64,000 nt of DNA from Mediterraneibacter butyricigenes (lineage in GTDB: Bacteria; Bacillota; Clostridia; Lachnospirales; Lachnospiraceae), in the NCBI RefSeq assembly GCF_003574295.1, contig NZ_BHGK01000001.1:806001-870000 (forward strand), written 5' to 3'. Under the pieces are notes generated by a model. It saw nothing but the letters and a program-made list of their open reading frames with translations, made no database searches and had not been told where the DNA came from. This document shows, one piece after another, positions 17,191 to 25,795 of the stretch (positions within the stretch are counted from its first letter, which is position 1; each line of letters opens with the position of its first letter). Both the position numbers and the translations under genes were made by a program.

Positions 17191-18486
17191 TCATTCATTC
17201 TCCACCTCATATTCCAGCAACAGATCTTCGTCAAATTTTCGAACTTCCTGCAATTTCAGCTTCACCGCCTCATCCGGCACTTCGACTCCCAGACCCCTCA
17301 CCGGTGATTTTGCCTCTTCACCTCCGAATATTTTCGGTGCCACAAAGGCTGAGACATGCTGAACGATTCCTGATTTCAGTGCACTTTCATTCAAGGCTCC
17401 GCCACCTTCCAGCAATACACTGTCAATTTCCTGTTCTCCCAGATATTCCATCAGTTTCTTCAGATCAACTTTTCCGGCTTTTCCCGGAAGCTTTACGACC
17501 CTGACGCCCTGTTTTTCCAACTCCTGAATTTTTTTCTGAAATTCATTGTCTGTGTCACTATATACTTCCCTCTTGTCCTCGAGGTCTTCGCTCAAATCTT
17601 TTTGACAGATTTCATCATTCATCCATTTTCCGGTTTCACTGCAACGTCTGCTTTTTGTTGTTTTCTCATCGTTACTACACTTTCCCACATACGCCACAAT
17701 CGTCAGATATTCCTTTGCGGTTTTCACGATCTGACTGTCCAGCGGAATCCGAAGCCGGCTGTCACAAATGATCCGAACGGGGCTTCGTTTGCCGGAAATC
17801 CTGGTATTTAACATGGGGTCATCTGCCAGAACTGTTCCGATTCCCACCATAATTCCAGTGTATCTGTGCCGCATATGCTGCACTTCCTGTCTCGCAGCTT
17901 CCCCTGTAATCCACTTGGAAGCTCCGGTTCTGGTGGCGATCTTTCCATCTGCAGTCATGGCATATTTCAAAACAACGTATGGCGTCTTTGTGGTAATGTA
18001 ATGAAAAAACACCGGATTCAACCGATCACATACTTCCCGCATAAAATCTTCTTCCACTATCACACCCGCTTCTCTCAAAAGTCTCGCACCTTTTCCAGCA
18101 ACTTTCGGGTTCGGATCTCTGGAACCAATCACCACACGTCCAATCTTCTGTTCCAGAATTGCTTCTGTACAAGGTGGAGTCCGTCCCTGATGGCAGCAGG
18201 GTTCAAGCGTCACATAAATGGTGGCACCTTCTGCCGATTCTCTCAGAGATGCGATGGCATTTCGCTCTGCATGAAGCTCTCCGCATCTTTCGTGATATCC
18301 TTCCCCGATGATCCGGCCATCTTTCACAATCACCGCGCCCACCATCGGATTCGGGCTGGTCCAGCCTTCGCCCTGCTTTGCCAGTTCTATGGCACGTTCC
18401 ATAAATGTTTGATCCTGAGCCTCCTGACTTTGCTGCTGATACGTTATTTCTATTTTTTCTGTTTCTTCTTTCTTCTCTGTACTCAT
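17191..18486 (-). CDS. ribD: Bifunctional riboflavin deaminase-reductase RibD
   Basis: Catalyses deamination and then side-chain reduction of the pyrimidine intermediate. The N-terminal cytidine-deaminase-like domain has the zinc site His72-Ala-Glu74 with Cys98 and Cys106 in PCCHQGRTPPC. The C-terminal dihydrofolate-reductase-like domain contains KYAMTADGKIATRTG and the EGGGALN loop. Between VVRII-type strands the reductase domain carries a polar, charged insert of roughly 45 residues (about 264-308) that most relatives lack. RBS AGGAGGAGAGGAG precedes the ATG. As first gene of the operon it follows the FMN riboswitch and its terminator. Confidence 0.95.
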   Translation of the reverse strand: MSTEKKEETEKIEITYQQQSQEAQDQTFMERAIELAKQGEGWTSPNPMVGAVIVKDGRIIGEGYHERCGELHAERNAIASLRESAEGATIYVTLEPCCHQGRTPPCTEAILEQKIGRVVIGSRDPNPKVAGKGARLLREAGVIVEEDFMREVCDRLNPVFFHYITTKTPYVVLKYAMTADGKIATRTGASKWITGEAARQEVQHMRHRYTGIMVGIGTVLADDPMLNTRISGKRSPVRIICDSRLRIPLDSQIVKTAKEYLTIVAYVGKCSNDEKTTKSRRCSETGKWMNDEICQKDLSEDLEDKREVYSDTDNEFQKKIQELEKQGVRVVKLPGKAGKVDLKKLMEYLGEQEIDSVLLEGGGALNESALKSGIVQHVSAFVAPKIFGGEEAKSPVRGLGVEVPDEAVKLKLQEVRKFDEDLLLEYEVENE

Positions 18487-18717
18487 TCTGCTCCTCTCCT
18501 CCTTCCGTCATTTCTTTCTCACTTCTGTTTCATTTTCTTCTTTCATAGACTTTGGTTCGTCACCGGACAAAACAAAAGCCCTGCAAAGAATTTTTTCCTC
18601 TACAAGGCTTTTTCATCCAAGAAATCCGATCACCGCTATCACTTATAAGCTCTCTCGTATTCCTCTATGTTGATATCAGGAATTCATTTTTATCTCCTTG
18701 AAATTTACATCTCCGGA

Positions 18718-18755
18718 AATAAAAAAACTCTGAAACGGATTTCTCCATCTCAGAG
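18718..18755 (-). terminator. FMN-riboswitch terminator
   Basis: On the minus strand a 12-bp stem (18744-18755 with 18728-18739, two wobble or mismatch positions) is capped by a GAAA tetraloop and followed by seven to ten U. It lies about 50 bases after the aptamer and 230 bp before ribD, so FMN binding should stop transcription here. Confidence 0.85.
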
Positions 18756-18802
18756 CAATGTATCAAATGTATCTGTATTCTTATCGAGTACTGCATATGA
18801 CG

Positions 18803-18911
18803 CATCTTCTTCCATCCAGACTTTACTGTCGGCCCCGGAATCTCACCGGATCATGCCTTTCGGCTCGCGGGCTTTACCGCCGGTAGGGAATTGCACCCTG
18901 CCCTGAAGATC
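18803..18911 (-). ncRNA. FMN riboswitch (RFN element)
   Basis: The minus strand reads AUCUUCAGGGCAGGGUGCAA followed by UUCCC, ACCGGCGGUAAAG, AGCCCGCGAGCC, GAUCCGGUGAGAUUCCGG and GCCGACAGUAAAGUCUGGAU, closing with GGAAGAAGAU. These are the conserved strands of the RFN element, and P1 pairs AUCUUC with GAAGAU. It controls the ribD-ribE-ribBA-ribH transcript by feedback from FMN. Confidence 0.97.
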
Positions 18912-18934
18912 ACTTTACTTGTTCAACTGATTAC

Positions 18935-18963
18935 AGTATAAGCGCAGAAAGTGTCGTTGTCAA
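18935..18963 (-). promoter_or_regulatory. Promoter of the riboflavin operon
   Basis: Perfect -35 TTGACA (18958-18963), 17-base spacer and -10 TATACT (18935-18940) on the minus strand, about 25 bases before the FMN aptamer and immediately after the cytX stop codon. Confidence 0.8.
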
Positions 18964-18973
18964 GATTCCAATT

Positions 18974-20149
18974 TTATTTCTTTCCGGCTTTTCTGACCTG
19001 TCCCACGATCAGACAGAGGATCACGGTGATCACCATATCCGGCAGGGTATTTCCAACCGGGATATCCACATTCATCAGATACCGGTACAGAATAAATCCG
19101 ATCACCCAGATTCCCAGATTCCATACATCCAGTCCTTCTTCTTTCCGGTCTTCTTTCAGGAAGAAGAAATCTGCAATCTGAACTGCGATCATCGGTGCAA
19201 ATACGGAACCGATCAGATACAGGAAATCGGTGATATTATCCATCGGATATACGATCGCCGCAATGGTTCCCAGGATCGTTACCACGATCGCCACATGATT
19301 TCCTTTCCATTTGGACACGATCGTCTCACTGGAAATTCCGGCAGAGTACGCATCCAGGAATGTGGTCGTAACTGTGGAAAATACGATGATCAGAAGACCA
19401 GCGATTCCAAGTCCTGCCTTCAACATGATCTGTGCGATATCGGATTCTCCGGTAAAGATGGCTGCGCCCATACCAATCACATACATCCAGCAGCTTACCA
19501 GTCCATATACCAGTGCGCTGACTGCCGAACTCTTTACCGGCTCTTTTGCTTCTCTGGTATAATCGCTAATCAGTGGCAGCCAGGATAACGGCATCGCTAC
19601 GGATAATTCCACAGCTGCTCCGAAACTCATCACATCGTCCATTCCTGTGCTGACTGCTCCGCCGTCAAAGAAAATGACTTTGCACAGGATCAGAGTCAGA
19701 ATAAACAGTGCGGTCATCGCTACCACATTGACTTTTCCAAGGTTTGTGATTCCGATGGCGATCCACAGAATGATCAGGCCACCGATCACCAGACACCAGA
19801 TCCATCTTCCGGTTGAAAGGATTCCGGTTGCTGCCAGTGCCCCATCATAGATCATGATGGCAGTCCAGCCTACCAACTGCAAGACATTCAAGATTGCGAA
19901 CCAGACGCTTCCCTTTTGTCCGAAACTCATTTTGGAAGTTTCCATGGCACTGCATCCGGATTTTCCACCGATCACACCTGCCAGGAATAATAACACACAT
20001 CCGATCACATGTCCCACGATAATGGCTGCCAGACCTTTTTCAAATCCAAGCGGTGCCAGGGATACTCCGGTCAGGATCTCAGCCAGGGATACTCCGGCTC
20101 CAAACCAGATCAGTCCATTTTCAAATACGGAGGTTTTTCTCTCTGTCAT
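18974..20149 (-). CDS. cytX: NCS1-family transporter CytX (putative HMP uptake)
   Basis: Polytopic permease of the nucleobase-cation-symport-1 family, 391 residues with about twelve hydrophobic segments. The N-terminal FGAGVSLAEILTG and the later PLSWLPLISDYTRE are characteristic of the CytX subgroup, which comparative genomics links to uptake of the thiamine pyrimidine precursor hydroxymethylpyrimidine. It is the last gene of thiM-thiE-thiD-cytX, one base after thiD, under the TPP riboswitch. That context, rather than the family alone (which also moves cytosine and allantoin), supports the substrate. Confidence 0.88.
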   Translation of the reverse strand: MTERKTSVFENGLIWFGAGVSLAEILTGVSLAPLGFEKGLAAIIVGHVIGCVLLFLAGVIGGKSGCSAMETSKMSFGQKGSVWFAILNVLQLVGWTAIMIYDGALAATGILSTGRWIWCLVIGGLIILWIAIGITNLGKVNVVAMTALFILTLILCKVIFFDGGAVSTGMDDVMSFGAAVELSVAMPLSWLPLISDYTREAKEPVKSSAVSALVYGLVSCWMYVIGMGAAIFTGESDIAQIMLKAGLGIAGLLIIVFSTVTTTFLDAYSAGISSETIVSKWKGNHVAIVVTILGTIAAIVYPMDNITDFLYLIGSVFAPMIAVQIADFFFLKEDRKEEGLDVWNLGIWVIGFILYRYLMNVDIPVGNTLPDMVITVILCLIVGQVRKAGKK

Positions 20150-20150
20150 C

Positions 20151-20969
20151 TTAACAGTCCTCCTTTTCTGCCATCTCGGTATATTTTCCGGTCACTGCAA
20201 ATCCATGATTCATCGGACCACTGCCTTTTCCAAGATCCAGCATCGCTGCCAGTGCCCCGGAAATGTAATCTTTCGCACGTTCCACTGCCGTATCCAGATC
20301 ATAGCCTTTTGCCAGATTGGATGCGATGGCACTGGAAAGCGTGCAGCCTGTACCATGGGTATTCGGATTGTCGATTCGTTTACCGTTGAACCACTTGAAC
20401 TCACCCTCCCGACACAGCAGGTCATTGGCATCGTTCAACTGATGGCCGCCTTTTAATAATACCGCACAATGATAGGTCTTGTTGATCATAAGTGCCGCTT
20501 CTTCCATCTCCTTTGCGCTGGTGATCTTTGCGCCGAAAAGGACTTCTGCCTCCGGAATGTTCGGTGTGATCACGGTTGCCATTGGAAGGAGTGTGGATTT
20601 CAGGGTTTCAATGGCATCATCACTGATCAGTTTTGCTCCACTGGTTGCCACCATCACCGGATCCACTACAATATTTTCTGCCTGATATTCTTTTAATTTT
20701 CCTGCGATCATTTCGATCAGCGGGCTGGCTGATACCATTCCGATCTTCACCGCATCCGGACGGATATCCGTAAAGATTGCGTCGATCTGACTTCCTAAAA
20801 ACTCTGGTGTAACGTCCATAATTCCTGTAACGCCGGTGGTGTTCTGTGCAGTCAGTGCTGTAATCGCGCTCATCGCATACACACCATTTGCAAGCATGGT
20901 CTTCATATCAGCCTGAATTCCGGCGCCTCCGCTGCAATCACTGCCAGCGATTGTTAATGCTGTTCTCAT
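20151..20969 (-). CDS. thiD: Hydroxymethylpyrimidine/phosphomethylpyrimidine kinase
   Basis: Ribokinase-family enzyme phosphorylating HMP to HMP-P and then HMP-PP. Visible signatures are the N-terminal TIAGSDCSGGAGIQADMKT, the VVDPVMVATSGAKL segment, and the C-terminal GTGCTLSSAIASNLAKG anion hole with the catalytic region DNPNTHGTGC. I start at MRTALT because GAGGAG lies 6 bases before it; 272 residues result. It follows thiE after 113 bp and is one base from cytX. Confidence 0.95.
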   Translation of the reverse strand: MRTALTIAGSDCSGGAGIQADMKTMLANGVYAMSAITALTAQNTTGVTGIMDVTPEFLGSQIDAIFTDIRPDAVKIGMVSASPLIEMIAGKLKEYQAENIVVDPVMVATSGAKLISDDAIETLKSTLLPMATVITPNIPEAEVLFGAKITSAKEMEEAALMINKTYHCAVLLKGGHQLNDANDLLCREGEFKWFNGKRIDNPNTHGTGCTLSSAIASNLAKGYDLDTAVERAKDYISGALAAMLDLGKGSGPMNHGFAVTGKYTEMAEKEDC

Positions 20970-21082
20970 AAAATTCTCCTCTCGTTTTCCTGCATTAATT
21001 TTCTTAAGCGACAAAAGGTGGTGCCCCCAATCCGCCGCTCTGTTTGATAAACTGCATTTTTGCAGATATCATTCCCGGATTG

Positions 21083-21724
21083 CTATCTTGCGAGCATCTC
21101 TTTTGTACGCTCACACAATTCTTTTGATGCTTCTTTCACATCCTCCTGTGCAAAGATTGCACTGATCACTGCGATTCCGCAGATTCCGGAACCTGCCAGT
21201 TCTCTTACATTTTCTTTGGTAATTCCTCCGATCGCAATGACCGGAATCTTTACCGCTTCGCAGATTGCTTTCAGTGTCTCATGTTCCACTTCTTTGGCAT
21301 CATCCTTGGAGCCTGTTGCAAAGACGGCCCCCACACCCAGGTAATCTGCTCCGTGTTTTTCCGCAAGCAAAGCCTGTTCTACGGTCTGTGCCGATACCCC
21401 GATGATCTTGTCCGGTCCCAGTTTCGCACGGACATCACCGGCTTCCATATCACTTTGACCTACGTGAACTCCATCTGCTCCGATCTCAGCTGCGATCTCC
21501 ACATTATCATTGATCACAAAAGGAACCTTATATTTTTCACAGAGTGCTTTCAGCTCCTCTGCCTCTTCCAGAAATTTCTCCGGATCCAGATCCTTTTCCC
21601 GGATCTGTACAAAGGTCACGCCTCCCTGAATCGCCTCTTCTACCTGATCCACCAGGCGTTTTCCGTTTAACCAGCGACGGTCTGTCACTGCATATAATAA
21701 TAAATCTTTTTTATCGCACTTCAT
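21083..21724 (-). CDS. thiE: Thiamine-phosphate synthase
   Basis: Joins HMP-PP and hydroxyethylthiazole phosphate into thiamine monophosphate. The TIM-barrel signatures are FVQIREKDLD, VPFVINDNVEIA, GADGVHVGQSDM, VGAVFATGSKDDA and VIAIGGITKENV. The start at 21724 (MKCDKK) lies inside the end of thiM; GAGGG occurs 8 bases before it. The genes overlap by 14 bp, so translation is probably coupled. The protein is 213 residues, normal for the family. Confidence 0.95.
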   Translation of the reverse strand: MKCDKKDLLLYAVTDRRWLNGKRLVDQVEEAIQGGVTFVQIREKDLDPEKFLEEAEELKALCEKYKVPFVINDNVEIAAEIGADGVHVGQSDMEAGDVRAKLGPDKIIGVSAQTVEQALLAEKHGADYLGVGAVFATGSKDDAKEVEHETLKAICEAVKIPVIAIGGITKENVRELAGSGICGIAVISAIFAQEDVKEASKELCERTKEMLAR

Positions 21725-22538
21725 ACTTTGCTCCCTCATCTAAGGTCTTCTGATCCATGTTGTAGATTGCATCGATGATCCGGTTACGGTAAGTAGAATT
21801 GCCGTCTCCTTCCTGCATTCTGGAAAATCCGATCTCTCCGGCCAGTCCCATGGTGCAGACTGCTGCCGCTGCCGCTTTTAATTTTTCTTCCGGGTTTGCC
21901 GTGATAAATGCTGTCATCACTCCGGAAAGCTGGCAACCGGTTCCCGTAATCTTCCCCATCTCCGGGCGACCGTTTCGGATCACATAACACTTCGTTCCGT
22001 CACTGACCAGATCGATGGCTCCGGTCACCGCAATGATGCATCCCATTTTTTCCGCAAATGTTTTGACAAACGCGATAGACTGATCCAGATTTTCCTCTGT
22101 CACCGCGTCTGCCACATCCGCATCGACCCCTTTGGTGGTGCCGCTTCCAAGCGCCAGCGTCTTGATCTCAGAAATGTTTCCACGGATCACATCAAATTTG
22201 ATCTCCTGAATCAGTTTCAGCGCCGTCTCTGTACGAAATGCACTGGCTCCTGCTCCCACCGGATCCAGAAGTACGGCATGTCCCAGTTCATTTGCTTTCT
22301 TTCCTGCCAGAAACATTCCCTCTACGGTTCTCTGATTTAAAGTTCCGATATTGATATTCAGGCCTCCGCAAATGGATGTGATATCTTCCACATCCTTCGG
22401 ATCGTCTGACATGATCGGGCTTCCGCCACATGCAAGCAATACATTTGCCACATCGTTGACCGTCACATAATTGGTAATGTTATGCACCAGTGGGACATTT
22501 GCCCGTACCTGATCTACACAAGCTCCTAATGTACTCAT
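21711..22538 (-). CDS. thiM: Hydroxyethylthiazole kinase
   Basis: Phosphorylates the thiazole precursor 5-(2-hydroxyethyl)-4-methylthiazole for salvage into thiamine. Family motifs in 275 residues are VHNITNYVTVNDVANVLLA near the N-terminus, LLDPVGAGASAFRT, IRGNISEI and the catalytic GTGCQLSGVMTAF. RBS AAGGAGGAG precedes the ATG. It is the first gene of the TPP-riboswitch operon and overlaps thiE. Together with ThiD and CytX it marks a pathway that imports rather than makes both halves of thiamine. Confidence 0.96.
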   Translation of the reverse strand: MSTLGACVDQVRANVPLVHNITNYVTVNDVANVLLACGGSPIMSDDPKDVEDITSICGGLNINIGTLNQRTVEGMFLAGKKANELGHAVLLDPVGAGASAFRTETALKLIQEIKFDVIRGNISEIKTLALGSGTTKGVDADVADAVTEENLDQSIAFVKTFAEKMGCIIAVTGAIDLVSDGTKCYVIRNGRPEMGKITGTGCQLSGVMTAFITANPEEKLKAAAAAVCTMGLAGEIGFSRMQEGDGNSTYRNRIIDAIYNMDQKTLDEGAKYEVR

Positions 22539-22674
22539 CGTTTCTCCTCCTTTATATTCTTATGATTCTGTAAGCCTCGCTCCTGTGACTGTCGCTTGCG
22601 ACATTTTCATGAATCGTCACAGTGCGCATCCTCACAGAGCGTTTTCATAGATAGGATACAATTTCCCACACATG

Positions 22675-22702
22675 AAAAAAGACACCCCAATTATGGAGTA
22701 TC
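22675..22702 (-). terminator. TPP-riboswitch terminator
   Basis: A 9-bp stem (arms 22694-22702 and 22681-22689 on the minus strand, with G-U pairs) with a 4-base loop, followed directly by six U. It is located between the TPP aptamer and thiM and gives TPP-induced termination. Confidence 0.8.
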
Positions 22703-22741
22703 TGTCAATCTTCTGCATCCGCATTTTCTCTGCACGCTGCA

Positions 22742-22830
22742 TCCATTCCTACGTTGGCATTATCCACATCAGGTTCCCGGGTCGAAATCTTCAATTTCCT
22801 CTCAGCCTGCTTGATACGCAAGCTCCCCTT
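22742..22830 (-). ncRNA. TPP riboswitch (THI element)
   Basis: The minus strand carries GGGGAGC, the conserved GCUGAGAGG pyrimidine-sensing core, GACCC, GAACCUGAU and GGAUAAUGCCAACGUAGGAA, all in canonical order and spacing. It controls thiM-thiE-thiD-cytX. Confidence 0.97.
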
Positions 22831-22845
22831 TTCTTTTCCATCCCT

Positions 22846-22873
22846 ATTATACTACGGATTTCCCAAAATGCAA
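22846..22873 (-). promoter_or_regulatory. Promoter of the thiamine salvage operon
   Basis: Perfect -10 TATAAT at 22846-22851 (minus strand) with a weak -35 TTGCAT at 22868-22873 (16-base spacer). The start point would be about ten bases before the TPP aptamer. The remaining part of this 558-bp gap (22874-23096) shows only an RBS for the next gene. Confidence 0.65.
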
Positions 22874-23096
22874 GACATACCGCTTTTTATCGGTTCCCCC
22901 TTAACTTTCCCCCCTGACTTTTTCATGGGATTTGCAGGAACCCGGTACTGTATTTCATACGGAATTTTCATTGAAAAAGCGGAACATCTGCGCCATAATA
23001 AAATCATCCGGTCTGTGATTCAAGAATAAACCCATAAGATCCGGATTCTTTTCGGAGCATTCCGATATCAAAGAATAGTAAAAAGGAGACAAACTC

Positions 23097-24794
23097 ATGA
23101 AATCATCAGAAGAACTTCGCAATTTATTACAACGGATCGACCATCGCGGTTATCCGGCTTATAAAGATACAAAAGGATGTTATTCCTTCGGTAATTACAC
23201 CTTATCCATCGATCATGTACAGGGAGATCCTTTCGCCGCACCTTCCAAAGTCAGCATTCGGATTGCTCAGAAATTCCACAAAATCCCGGCGGAACTTTTT
23301 GATCAGCCTTATAAACGGATTGCTTTACAGGACTTTTTGCTCCGCGGATTTTCCCGCGCTGTTGATAAAGTTTCTTTCAAAGCCAAAGGTTCCGGAAAAA
23401 GCGGACTCCTTTCTGTCAGCCGCTGTTCCCAGGAGATTCTGGAGCGAACCGCCTGCACGATCCAGCCCGGCTCCGGCGAGTTGAAGCTTTGTATGGAAGT
23501 GGGCTTTCCGGCAAACGGACGTACCATCAATGCAAAAGAACTGATCAAAATTTTCTTCGACCTTCTGCCGGACGTGATTCATCAGTGCCTGTTTTTCAGC
23601 CGGCTCCCGCAGCAAAAACTGCAGTCTGTCATTGAACTGGCTGAAGATCAGCAGTATATCCGGGAACAGTTGCCCCAGATGGGACTGACTGCCTTTATCG
23701 CCAACCAGTCCATTTTGCCCAGAGAAAGCGGAATTTCTTCCAGACCGATGAAAAACGCCATTCCATTTGTCTCCCCGGCTTCTATGGAAGTTGCTCTCAC
23801 ACTTCCTCACCGCGGCGTAATCAAAGGAATGGGAATTCCTCAGGGCATCACTCTGATCGTGGGCGGTGGATACCACGGGAAATCTACCCTGTTAAAAGCA
23901 CTGGAAACCGGAGTCTATAACCACATTTCCGGGGATGGCCGGGAATATGTAATCACAGAAAATACTGCGATGAAGATCCGCGCCGAGGATGGTCGCAGCA
24001 TTTCACAGACTGATATTTCATTCTTTATCAACGACCTGCCAAATAAGAAAGACACGACTTCTTTTTCCACAGAAGACGCCAGCGGAAGCACCTCTCAGGC
24101 GGCAAATATCATGGAAAGTATGGAATCCGGTACCCACACCTTCCTGATCGATGAGGACACCAGCGCCACCAACTTCATGATCCGGGATGAACTGATGCAG
24201 CGTGTGGTTCTTCGGGAAAAAGAACCCATCACCCCTTTTATCGAACGGGTACGCTACCTCTACGAAACCTGTGGAATTTCTACGGTAATCGTTGCCGGAA
24301 GTTCCGGTTCCTATTTTCAGGTAGCCGACCATGTCATCCAGATGGATCAGTATGTTCCTTACGAAATTACCGAAACTGCAAAAGAAGCCGCTGCGGATTA
24401 TCCTTCCATCACACTGCCGGATGCACCGGCCGACAAGCCCTCTTTCCATCGCGTCATGCGTCCTGTTTCCATGTCCGGGGATCGGGGCCGTACCAAAATG
24501 AAAACATTGAGCAAAGACGCGTTCTCCATCAACCGCGATACCGTGGATCTTCGTTACGTAGAACAGTTGATGGATTCCGAGCAGACCACAGCTTTGTCTT
24601 ACTGTCTGCTCTATGCCGAATCCCATCTGATCAATGGGAAAGCCACTCTTCAGGAGGTGGTCGAGAATCTGATGGAGCTTCTGAAGAAAAAAGGACTGTT
24701 TGAAATTATGGAAAGCACTTATGCCAAATCCAATCTGGCAATGCCGAGAAAGCAGGAGATCTTTGCCTGCCTGAACCGATATCGGAAATTATAA
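23097..24794 (+). CDS. Predicted ATPase of the ABC class (COG3044 family)
   Basis: Soluble protein of 565 residues belonging to the poorly understood ABC-class ATPase family known as COG3044. The N-terminal domain (1-240) is family specific. A P-loop follows as GGGYHGKST (256-264), and the Walker B-like segment is TFLIDEDTSATNF (348-360), characteristic of this family. No membrane segments are present, so it is not a transporter. A eukaryotic relative (trypanosome MRB1590) binds RNA, suggesting a nucleic-acid role, but the bacterial function is unknown. RBS AAAAGGAG precedes the ATG. It is monocistronic: the next gene is convergent. Some databases mislabel the family as an isomerase. Confidence 0.85.
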   Translation: MKSSEELRNLLQRIDHRGYPAYKDTKGCYSFGNYTLSIDHVQGDPFAAPSKVSIRIAQKFHKIPAELFDQPYKRIALQDFLLRGFSRAVDKVSFKAKGSGKSGLLSVSRCSQEILERTACTIQPGSGELKLCMEVGFPANGRTINAKELIKIFFDLLPDVIHQCLFFSRLPQQKLQSVIELAEDQQYIREQLPQMGLTAFIANQSILPRESGISSRPMKNAIPFVSPASMEVALTLPHRGVIKGMGIPQGITLIVGGGYHGKSTLLKALETGVYNHISGDGREYVITENTAMKIRAEDGRSISQTDISFFINDLPNKKDTTSFSTEDASGSTSQAANIMESMESGTHTFLIDEDTSATNFMIRDELMQRVVLREKEPITPFIERVRYLYETCGISTVIVAGSSGSYFQVADHVIQMDQYVPYEITETAKEAAADYPSITLPDAPADKPSFHRVMRPVSMSGDRGRTKMKTLSKDAFSINRDTVDLRYVEQLMDSEQTTALSYCLLYAESHLINGKATLQEVVENLMELLKKKGLFEIMESTYAKSNLAMPRKQEIFACLNRYRKL

Positions 24795-24809
24795 AGATGG
24801 AATATTTAT

Positions 24810-25433
24810 TTACAGATCAAAAAGCTGTGGAAGTTCTTTTAAGGAATCGATAGTGTAGTCAGGATCCTTCACATCACCGAATCCGTAGGTTACCCAGACG
24901 AAAGGAACGTCAGCATCCTTGCAGGCTTGTGCATCAGAAGGCGTATCACCTACATAGACCACATCTTTCAAACCTTCTCGTTCCATTAATTTCCGAATGG
25001 AACCGGATTTCGGAAGAAGGGTTTCCCCATAACAGAGATGACCGGAGATAAAATCTTCAATTCCGGTCGTTTCAATACAGGTGGTATCGTATCCGGTCTG
25101 GCAGTTGCTGACAACGTAAAGTGGAATTTTCTCAGACAACTCTTTCAGAGCATCATAAACATCAGGATAAAGAGTTCCGGGATGTTTCGGAAGATATTCC
25201 CCCTGAGCCTTCTGGCAGGCTTTTAAGACTTCCGGACGTTCTTCCGGTGGCAGCGGGGCCAGAAGCTGATCTCTTAAAATGTCCATCTGTTTTCCAAATG
25301 CATTCTGCAAATCTTTCGCAGTCAGTTCAAAGGGAACGGATGCGTTTTCCTTTACAGCCTGCGTCCAGGCAACTGCTGCCTGTGGGGTAGAATCCCAGAT
25401 TGTTCCGTCTATATCAAAAATAATTGCGTCCAT
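24810..25433 (-). CDS. HAD-family hydrolase (phosphoglycolate phosphatase-like)
   Basis: Haloacid-dehalogenase-fold phosphatase, 207 residues. Motif I is IIFDIDGTIWDST (4-16). A helical C1 cap occupies about 17-85. Motif II is VVSNCQ, the motif III Lys lies in LLPKSGSI and motif IV is YVGDTPSDAQACKDA. The class dephosphorylates small phospho-metabolites, and the exact substrate cannot be told. It is convergent with the COG3044 ATPase (15 bp apart) and divergent from tRNA-Ser. Confidence 0.85.
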   Translation of the reverse strand: MDAIIFDIDGTIWDSTPQAAVAWTQAVKENASVPFELTAKDLQNAFGKQMDILRDQLLAPLPPEERPEVLKACQKAQGEYLPKHPGTLYPDVYDALKELSEKIPLYVVSNCQTGYDTTCIETTGIEDFISGHLCYGETLLPKSGSIRKLMEREGLKDVVYVGDTPSDAQACKDADVPFVWVTYGFGDVKDPDYTIDSLKELPQLFDL

Positions 25434-25623
25434 TTATATCTTCTCCTTTATGAAATGCATATACCGGTAAATGTGCCTGGTGGCACTTCCGGTGATTATT
25501 CTAGCGCAAATAATCCGGAAAATCCATTGCATTTTCTGACAGACTTACAGAAGAAAAACAAGAAAAATCGTGCAGGGTGTACAGCAAGGCACTCAGGACA
25601 CATAGCAGAAGCCGAAAAAGAAA

Positions 25624-25651
25624 TTGCACAATAGAAAAAATGTGATATAAT
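25624..25651 (+). promoter_or_regulatory. Promoter of tRNA-Ser
   Basis: -35 TTGCAC (25624-25629), 16-base spacer and perfect -10 TATAAT (25646-25651), ending 17 bases before the mature tRNA 5' end. Confidence 0.7.
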
Positions 25652-25668
25652 AGTTTGGTAACAGTTTT

Positions 25669-25756
25669 GGAGATGTACCCAAGTGGCTGAAGGGTCCGCA
25701 CTCGAAATGCGGTAGGTCGGTTTACCGGCGCGAGAGTTCAAATCTCTCCATCTCCG
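25669..25756 (+). tRNA. tRNA-Ser (anticodon CGA)
   Basis: An 88-nt cloverleaf. The acceptor stem pairs GGAGATG with CATCTCC with discriminator G. The anticodon stem-loop is CCGCA-CTCGAAA-TGCGG, giving anticodon CGA. A long variable arm (GGTCGGTTTACCGGC region) marks it as class II serine tRNA, and the T loop is GTTCAAATC. The 3' CCA is not encoded. It reads UCG codons. Confidence 0.97.
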
Positions 25757-25762
25757 TAGAAA

Positions 25763-25795
25763 AATCCAGCAGTAATTTTCTACTGCTGGATTTTA
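25763..25795. terminator. Bidirectional terminator after tRNA-Ser
   Basis: A 12-bp perfect stem (AATCCAGCAGTA with TACTGCTGGATT) has a 6-base loop and T/A runs on both sides. It ends the tRNA transcript and, in the other direction, the ATP-grasp operon; its right arm overlaps the stop codon of that gene. Confidence 0.85.

Noticed and set aside
21030-21075. Small hairpin CTGCATTTTTGCAG between thiE and thiD as a terminator
   Set aside because: Only five base pairs and no T run; the thi genes are better read as one operon.
22920-23029. Plus-strand frame ending IEKAEHLRHNKIIRSVIQE
   Set aside because: No RBS, short, no family recognised; treated as noncoding leader of the COG3044 gene.
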